DNA of 64,000 nucleotides from Microbacterium pullorum (GTDB lineage Bacteria > Actinomycetota > Actinomycetes > Actinomycetales > Microbacteriaceae). The notes under the pieces are model-generated. The model did no database searches and was not told the origin of the DNA. It saw only the letters and a list, made by a program, of their open reading frames with translations. Both the position numbers and the translations under genes were made by a program. Of this stretch, positions 59,376-64,000 are shown one piece after another. The stretch's first letter is position 1, and each line of letters opens with the position of its first letter. The DNA is taken from contig NZ_JACSQP010000001.1 in the NCBI RefSeq assembly GCF_014836535.1, positions 64,849-128,848 of the forward strand. The letters run 5' to 3'.

Positions 59376-61060
59376 CCGCCGCCCTCCCTCGCGTCGGTGC
59401 CGTCGCGTGGCGGGAAGAGTCCGTTGGGGGCTCCGTTGCCGTCCCAGTTGAGCAGGTTCACCCGGCCGCGCATGGTGTTGCCGTCGGCCTGGCTGGTGGA
59501 GGTCTGCCGTTCCTTCAACGCTTGGAAGGTCTCCACCGCCACGGGCGTGGGAACACCGCTCGCCTCGCCGAACGGCCCCGATGCGCCGTTCTCATAGGCG
59601 CCGGCGCCGTCGAAGGTGATCGAGCACCCCAGCTCCTCGAGCTCGTGCGCCTGCTCGTAGTGGGCGGTGGGGATGACGTAGCGGTCCTCGTACTTCGCGA
59701 TCGCGAGCAGGCGGTACAGCGCATAGAGCGTCTCGCCGTCCATGCCCACCGACGCCGGGATCGACTCATCGGCTTCGCGGCCGAGGGTGATGTCGCGCAG
59801 GTACGCCCGCATCGCGGCGAGGATGCGCAGCACCCGCGTGACGATGTCGGTGTCGCCGGCGGTGAACATCTCGGCGAGGTAGTCCACCGGGATGCGCAGC
59901 GCCTCGATCGCCCCGAAGAGCGTGCCGGCGGCCTCGGCGTCGTGCCCTTGATCGCGCAGCAGATCGACGATGGGCGACAGCGGCGGGATGTACCAGACCA
60001 TCGGCATGGTGCGGTATTCGGGGTGAAGCGGCAGCGCGACGCGGTACTTCTTCGCGAGGGCGTAGACGGGCGAGCGCCGTGCGGCATCCAGCCAGTCCTC
60101 GGGGATGTCCTGCTGCCTGGCGGCGGCGATGACCTCAGGGTCGTTCGGATCGAGGATGAGGTTCAGCTGCGCCTCGTACAGATCCTTCTCGTCCGCGGTG
60201 GATGCCGCTTCGGTCACCCCGTCGGCGTCGTAGAGGAACAGTCCCAGGTATCGCAGGCGCCCCACGCACGTCTCGGAGCAGACGGTGGGCAGCCCCACCT
60301 CGAGCCGCGGGTAGCAGAGGGTGCATTTCTCGGCCTTGCCGGTCTTGTGGTTGAAGTAGATCTTCTTGTACGGGCACCCGGTGATGCACTGGCGCCAGCC
60401 ACGGCAGCGGTCCTGGTCGACCAGCACGATGCCGTCCTCGCTGCGCTTGTAGATCGCGCCGGAAGGACAGGACGCCATGCACGACGGGTTCAGGCAGTGC
60501 TCGCAGATGCGGGGGAGGTAGAACATGAACGTCTGCTCGAACTGGAACTTGATCGCATCCTCGGACTCGCGCCGCACCTTCTCCACCAGGGGGTCGAGGT
60601 GCCCCCTCTCGGGGGCGCCGCCGAGGTTGTCGTCCCAGTTGGCCGACCAGGTGATCTTGGTGTCCTCCCCGGTGATGAGCGACTTCGGCCGCGCGACGGG
60701 GAAGTCATCGCCCAGCGGCGCGTCGATGAGGGTGCGGTAGTCGTAGGTCCACGGCTCGTAGTAGTCGTCGAGCTTCGGCTGCACCGGCGAGGAGAAGATC
60801 GTCATCAGCCGCCGCAGTCGGCTGCCGGTGCGCAGCTTCAGCCGGCCGCGCTTGTTCACCGTCCAGCCGCCCCGCCACTTCTCCTGATCCTCGTAACGGC
60901 GGGGGTAGCCCTGCCCCGGCCGGGTCTCGACGTTGTTGAACCAGATGTACTCGGTGCCGGCCCGGTTGGTCCAGGCCTGTTTGCAGGTCACCGAGCAGGT
61001 GTGGCATCCGATGCATTTGTCGAGGTTCATCACCATGCCCATCTGAGCCATCACGCGCAT
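59372..61060 (-). CDS. narH: Respiratory nitrate reductase beta subunit
   Basis: A 562-residue iron-sulfur subunit. Four cysteine clusters are visible: CIGCHTCSVTC, CEHCLNPSCMASCP, CRGWRQCITGCP (with the Trp that makes one centre 3Fe-4S) and CTLC. It links NarI to NarG. ATG at 61058-61060 overlaps the narG stop; narJ overlaps its end. Confidence 0.96.
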   Translation of the reverse strand: MRVMAQMGMVMNLDKCIGCHTCSVTCKQAWTNRAGTEYIWFNNVETRPGQGYPRRYEDQEKWRGGWTVNKRGRLKLRTGSRLRRLMTIFSSPVQPKLDDYYEPWTYDYRTLIDAPLGDDFPVARPKSLITGEDTKITWSANWDDNLGGAPERGHLDPLVEKVRRESEDAIKFQFEQTFMFYLPRICEHCLNPSCMASCPSGAIYKRSEDGIVLVDQDRCRGWRQCITGCPYKKIYFNHKTGKAEKCTLCYPRLEVGLPTVCSETCVGRLRYLGLFLYDADGVTEAASTADEKDLYEAQLNLILDPNDPEVIAAARQQDIPEDWLDAARRSPVYALAKKYRVALPLHPEYRTMPMVWYIPPLSPIVDLLRDQGHDAEAAGTLFGAIEALRIPVDYLAEMFTAGDTDIVTRVLRILAAMRAYLRDITLGREADESIPASVGMDGETLYALYRLLAIAKYEDRYVIPTAHYEQAHELEELGCSITFDGAGAYENGASGPFGEASGVPTPVAVETFQALKERQTSTSQADGNTMRGRVNLLNWDGNGAPNGLFPPRDGTDAREGGG

Positions 61061-64000
61061 CAGTACGTCACCTCCTGGGAACGGCGGCGGATCGTCGCGA
61101 TGATGTCGCGCTGATTGCCGGTGGGGCCGAGATAGTTGAACGCATACGACAGCTGGCCGTACCCGCCGATGAGGTGCGTCGGCTTGATGAGCAGTCGGGT
61201 GGGGGAGTTGTGGATGCCGCCGCGGCGGCCCGTCGCCTCGGACTTGGGGACGTCGATCGTGCGCTCCTGTGCGTGGTGCACGTACACGACCCCCTCGGGC
61301 ATGCGGTGGGACACGATCGCACGCCCCACGAACACCCCGTTGGAGTTGACGCATTCGACCCAGTCGTTGTCGGCGACGCCGATGCCGCCCGCGTCGCCCG
61401 GCGCCATCCATACGGTCGGGCCACCGCGGCCCAGCGACAGCATGAACAGGTTGTCCTGGTACTCGGAATGGATCGACCACTTGTTGTGCGGGGTGAGGTA
61501 GCGCACCACCACCTGCGCGCTGCCGTCAGGGCCGAGCGTGGGTTCGCCGAACAGGCGGTGCATGTCCAGCGGCGGCCGGTAGATCGGCATGGCCTCCCCG
61601 AGGTCGCGCATCCAGTCGTGGTCGAGGTAGAAGTGCATGCGGCCGGTGAGGGTGTGGAACGGCTTCAGCCGCTCGATGTTCACCGTGAAGGGTGCATACC
61701 GCCGGCCACCGGTCTCCGACCCCGACCACTCCGGTGAGGTGATCACCGGCACGGGGGCGGCCTGGGTCATCGCGAACGTGATGTGCTTCTCCTCCGAGCC
61801 CTCCGCAAGGTCGGTGAGGTCCTTGCCCACCCGCTTGCCGAGTGACGCGAACCCCTGCACCGCCAGCTCACCGTTGGTCGTCCCCGAGAACGAGAGGATG
61901 GCTTCGGCGAGCTTCGAATCGGTGTCGATCGCGGGGCGCCCCTCGGCGGCGCCGCCCAGCATGACGCCGCCCGACGCGGCGAGCTTCGCCACTTCGCGCC
62001 GCACGTCGAAGGTGATGCCCTTGGTGGTGAACCCCAGCGTGTCGGCGAGAGGACCGATGGCGGCGAGCTTGTCGGCGATGGCGGTGTAATCGCGCTCGAC
62101 GACGCTGAAGGCCGGCATGGTCTTGCCGGGGATGGGCGTCACCTCGCCCCGCGCCCAGTCCAGCGCCACACCGCCGGGCTGCGCGGTCTCTCCGGGGCTG
62201 TCGTGCTGCATCGGCACCGACACCAGGTCTTTGCGCACCCCCAGGTGCACGCGCGCCTGCTTCGAGAACTCCCGCGCGATCGCGTGGAACATGTCGAAGT
62301 CGCTGCGCGCCTCCCACGGTGGGTCGATCGCCGGGGTGAAAGCGTGCACGAACGGATGCATGTCGGTGGAGGACAGATCGTGCTTCTCGTACCAGGTGGC
62401 GGCGGGGAAGACGACGTCGGAGAGCAGCGTCGTGGAGGTCATTCGGAAGTCCGCCGAGACCAGCAGGTCGAGCTTTCCCTGCGGCGCCTCGTCGTGCCAG
62501 GCCACCTCGGTCGGGTGCACCGAGGCCTCATCGCTGCCGATGACGTTGTTCACGGTGCCGAGCAGATGCTTGAGGAAGTACTCGTTGCCCTTGCTGGAGG
62601 AGCCCATGAGGTTCGAGCGCCACAGCATCAGCAGGCGCGGCCAGTTGCGGGGCGCGTCGACGTCGCTGATGGCGCTGTGCAGGCTCCCCTCCTCCCAGCG
62701 TCGGGCGACATAGGATGCCGCGTCCGGTGCCTCGCCGGCATCGACCGCTGCCGTCGCCTGGTCGGCGAGGTCGAGCGGGTTGGCGTCGAACTGCGGGTAG
62801 AAGGGCATCCAGCCCAGCCGCGCGGACTGGGCGATGGTGTCGGCGGTGTGCATGCCGGTGAAGCTGTCACCCGCAAGCGGTGAGGCCAAGGCGTCGGCCG
62901 CGTACCCGTCGTAGCGCCACTGGTCGGTGTGCATGTACCAGTAGGCGGTGCCGATCATGGTGCGCGGCGGCCGTGCCCAGTCCAGCGCGTTGGCCAGCGA
63001 GAGCCACCCGGTGAGGGGACGGCACTTCTCCTGCCCCACATAGTGCGCCCAGCCACCGCCGTTGCGCCCCATCGCGCCGGTGAGGATCAGCATGGCCAGG
63101 ATCGCGCGGTAGCTGGCATCCCCATGGAACCACTGGCAGACCCCGGCGCCCATGATGATCATCGACCGGCCCTCGGACTCCTCGGAGTTGGCCGCGAACT
63201 CGCGCGCGATGCGGGTGCACGCCTGCGCGGGGACGCCGGTGATCTCCTCCTGCCACGCCGGCGTGTAGGGCTGGGTGGCGTCGTCATAGCCGGTCGGCCA
63301 GTCGCCGGGCAGGCCGTCGCGGACCACCCCGTATTGGGCGAGCAGCAGGTCGAGCACCGTGGTGACGAGGTGTCCGTTCACCCGTGTGGCGGGTACTCCG
63401 CGGCGCAGCACCCCCGCCGTGCCGTCGGGGGCGTCGAAGCGGGGCAGCAGCACCGTGACGGCGGCTTCGGCGACGTCGGTGTCGCGCACCGAGAGGGCCG
63501 GCTGCACGTCACCGAGCTCGAGGTTCCACCGTCCCTCACCCGAGTCGGCGTAGCGGAACCCCAGTGATCCGTTGGGCACGCGCGGCTCGCCGCTCGCGGT
63601 GTCGAGCACGACGGTCTTCCACGCGTCCTCGGGGGCACGCTCGCCGAGGTCGGCGGCGGTGAGGAACTTGCCCGGCACGAACCCGCCCTGGGCATGGTCG
63701 ACGAGGGTGATGAGGTTCGGCAGGTCGGTGTAGGAGCGGGAGAAATCGGCGAAGAACGGCACGCGGCGGTCGACGTAGTTCTCTGTGAGGATGACGTGCC
63801 CCATCGCCATCGCGAGGGCCGCGTCCGTGCCGGCCTGGCACGGCAGCCATTCGTCGGCGAACTTGGTGTTGTCGGCGTAGTCGGGGGAGACCGTGACGAC
63901 CTTGGTGCCGCGGTAGCGGACCTCTGCCATCCAGTGGGCGTCGGGGGTGCGGGTGACGGGAACGTTGGATCCCCACATCATCAGGTAGGTGGCATCCCAC
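61060..64000 (-). CDS. narG: Respiratory nitrate reductase alpha subunit, C-terminal 979 residues (window edge)
   Basis: The catalytic molybdopterin subunit, lacking about 250 N-terminal residues beyond the window, including the FS0 cluster and the Mo-ligand Asp. Visible: MWGSNVPVTRTPDAHWM at the edge, QAGTDAALAMAMGHVIL, SMIIMGAGVCQWFHGD, and a C terminus HVRGVYVHH-type region near VVYVHHAQER. It reduces nitrate to nitrite at the inner face of the membrane. The enzyme depends on menaquinol, made by the pathway at 19.6-33.2 kb. Confidence 0.95.
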   Translation of the reverse strand, partial: WDATYLMMWGSNVPVTRTPDAHWMAEVRYRGTKVVTVSPDYADNTKFADEWLPCQAGTDAALAMAMGHVILTENYVDRRVPFFADFSRSYTDLPNLITLVDHAQGGFVPGKFLTAADLGERAPEDAWKTVVLDTASGEPRVPNGSLGFRYADSGEGRWNLELGDVQPALSVRDTDVAEAAVTVLLPRFDAPDGTAGVLRRGVPATRVNGHLVTTVLDLLLAQYGVVRDGLPGDWPTGYDDATQPYTPAWQEEITGVPAQACTRIAREFAANSEESEGRSMIIMGAGVCQWFHGDASYRAILAMLILTGAMGRNGGGWAHYVGQEKCRPLTGWLSLANALDWARPPRTMIGTAYWYMHTDQWRYDGYAADALASPLAGDSFTGMHTADTIAQSARLGWMPFYPQFDANPLDLADQATAAVDAGEAPDAASYVARRWEEGSLHSAISDVDAPRNWPRLLMLWRSNLMGSSSKGNEYFLKHLLGTVNNVIGSDEASVHPTEVAWHDEAPQGKLDLLVSADFRMTSTTLLSDVVFPAATWYEKHDLSSTDMHPFVHAFTPAIDPPWEARSDFDMFHAIAREFSKQARVHLGVRKDLVSVPMQHDSPGETAQPGGVALDWARGEVTPIPGKTMPAFSVVERDYTAIADKLAAIGPLADTLGFTTKGITFDVRREVAKLAASGGVMLGGAAEGRPAIDTDSKLAEAILSFSGTTNGELAVQGFASLGKRVGKDLTDLAEGSEEKHITFAMTQAAPVPVITSPEWSGSETGGRRYAPFTVNIERLKPFHTLTGRMHFYLDHDWMRDLGEAMPIYRPPLDMHRLFGEPTLGPDGSAQVVVRYLTPHNKWSIHSEYQDNLFMLSLGRGGPTVWMAPGDAGGIGVADNDWVECVNSNGVFVGRAIVSHRMPEGVVYVHHAQERTIDVPKSEATGRRGGIHNSPTRLLIKPTHLIGGYGQLSYAFNYLGPTGNQRDIIATIRRRSQEVTY

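Overview
The window is a chromosomal segment of a high-GC actinobacterium, most likely Microbacteriaceae and probably Microbacterium or a close relative. I infer this from the very high GC content, the many GTG starts, the leaderless TANNNT promoters, complete menaquinone (not ubiquinone) biosynthesis, the archaeal-type aspartyl-tRNA synthetase, and the pair of a small HTH protein with the 32-residue ribosomal protein bS22, a pair also found in Mycobacterium. It reads as ordinary core chromosome. I see no phage, integrative element, IS, CRISPR array or rRNA operon. Three tRNA genes (Tyr, Thr, Met) are present.

Layout. 1-5000: the start of a TrkH potassium channel (cut by the window edge), an ArsR regulator, a DrrAB-like ABC exporter divergent from a TetR regulator, a small HTH gene with bS22, and a rhodanese/glutaredoxin/Dabb operon. 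5000-8900: a 14-TM drug exporter of the DHA2 class whose ribosome-binding site lies inside an RNA hairpin, an aspartyl-tRNA synthetase and a DedA protein. 8900-13700: a System II cytochrome c maturation cluster (phosphatase, TlpA-like lipoprotein, CcdA, ResB, CcsB). 13725-14017: a gene-free patch of short repeats. 14000-19640: a YhgE/Pip protein, an MMPL transporter with an unusual C-terminal extension, and a divergent TetR regulator with operators. 19630-33200: a menaquinone district (menC, menB, menE, menA, menD, menF, menG/ubiE and a polyprenyl diphosphate synthase), interspersed with PadR, LLM oxidoreductase, PPK2, DUF4229, PLDc_N and DUF402 genes. 33270-38950: an FprA-type ferredoxin/adrenodoxin reductase, a second PadR/membrane-protein pair, a hydrolase, a CBS-domain hemolysin-family protein and a small membrane protein. 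38950-41640: an FtsX-type ABC transporter with its TetR regulator; related operators precede the transporter and the small membrane protein. 41640-42008: two tandem palindromic elements. 42000-52320: SelO, a hydrolase, YajQ, an FBP-domain protein, tRNA-Tyr, an SDR protein, membrane and secreted proteins, a phytoene-desaturase-like flavoprotein, an inositol-monophosphatase-family enzyme and an M23 peptidase. 52380-56610: tRNA-Thr and tRNA-Met, an alcohol dehydrogenase, a phosphatase with NAD(P)HX dehydratase, and a PatB-type lyase. 56750-64000: the respiratory nitrate reductase operon narG-H-J-I with the transporter narK, with the start of narG beyond the window.

Functionally, much of the segment serves respiration: quinone synthesis and prenyl tail, cytochrome c maturation, a ferredoxin reductase and the quinol-oxidising nitrate reductase. 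A second theme is envelope export under local one-component regulators (TetR and PadR), each next to its transporter with palindromes between them. Many genes appear to be transcribed without a leader, with the -10 box 6-8 bases before the start codon; I used this to choose several starts.
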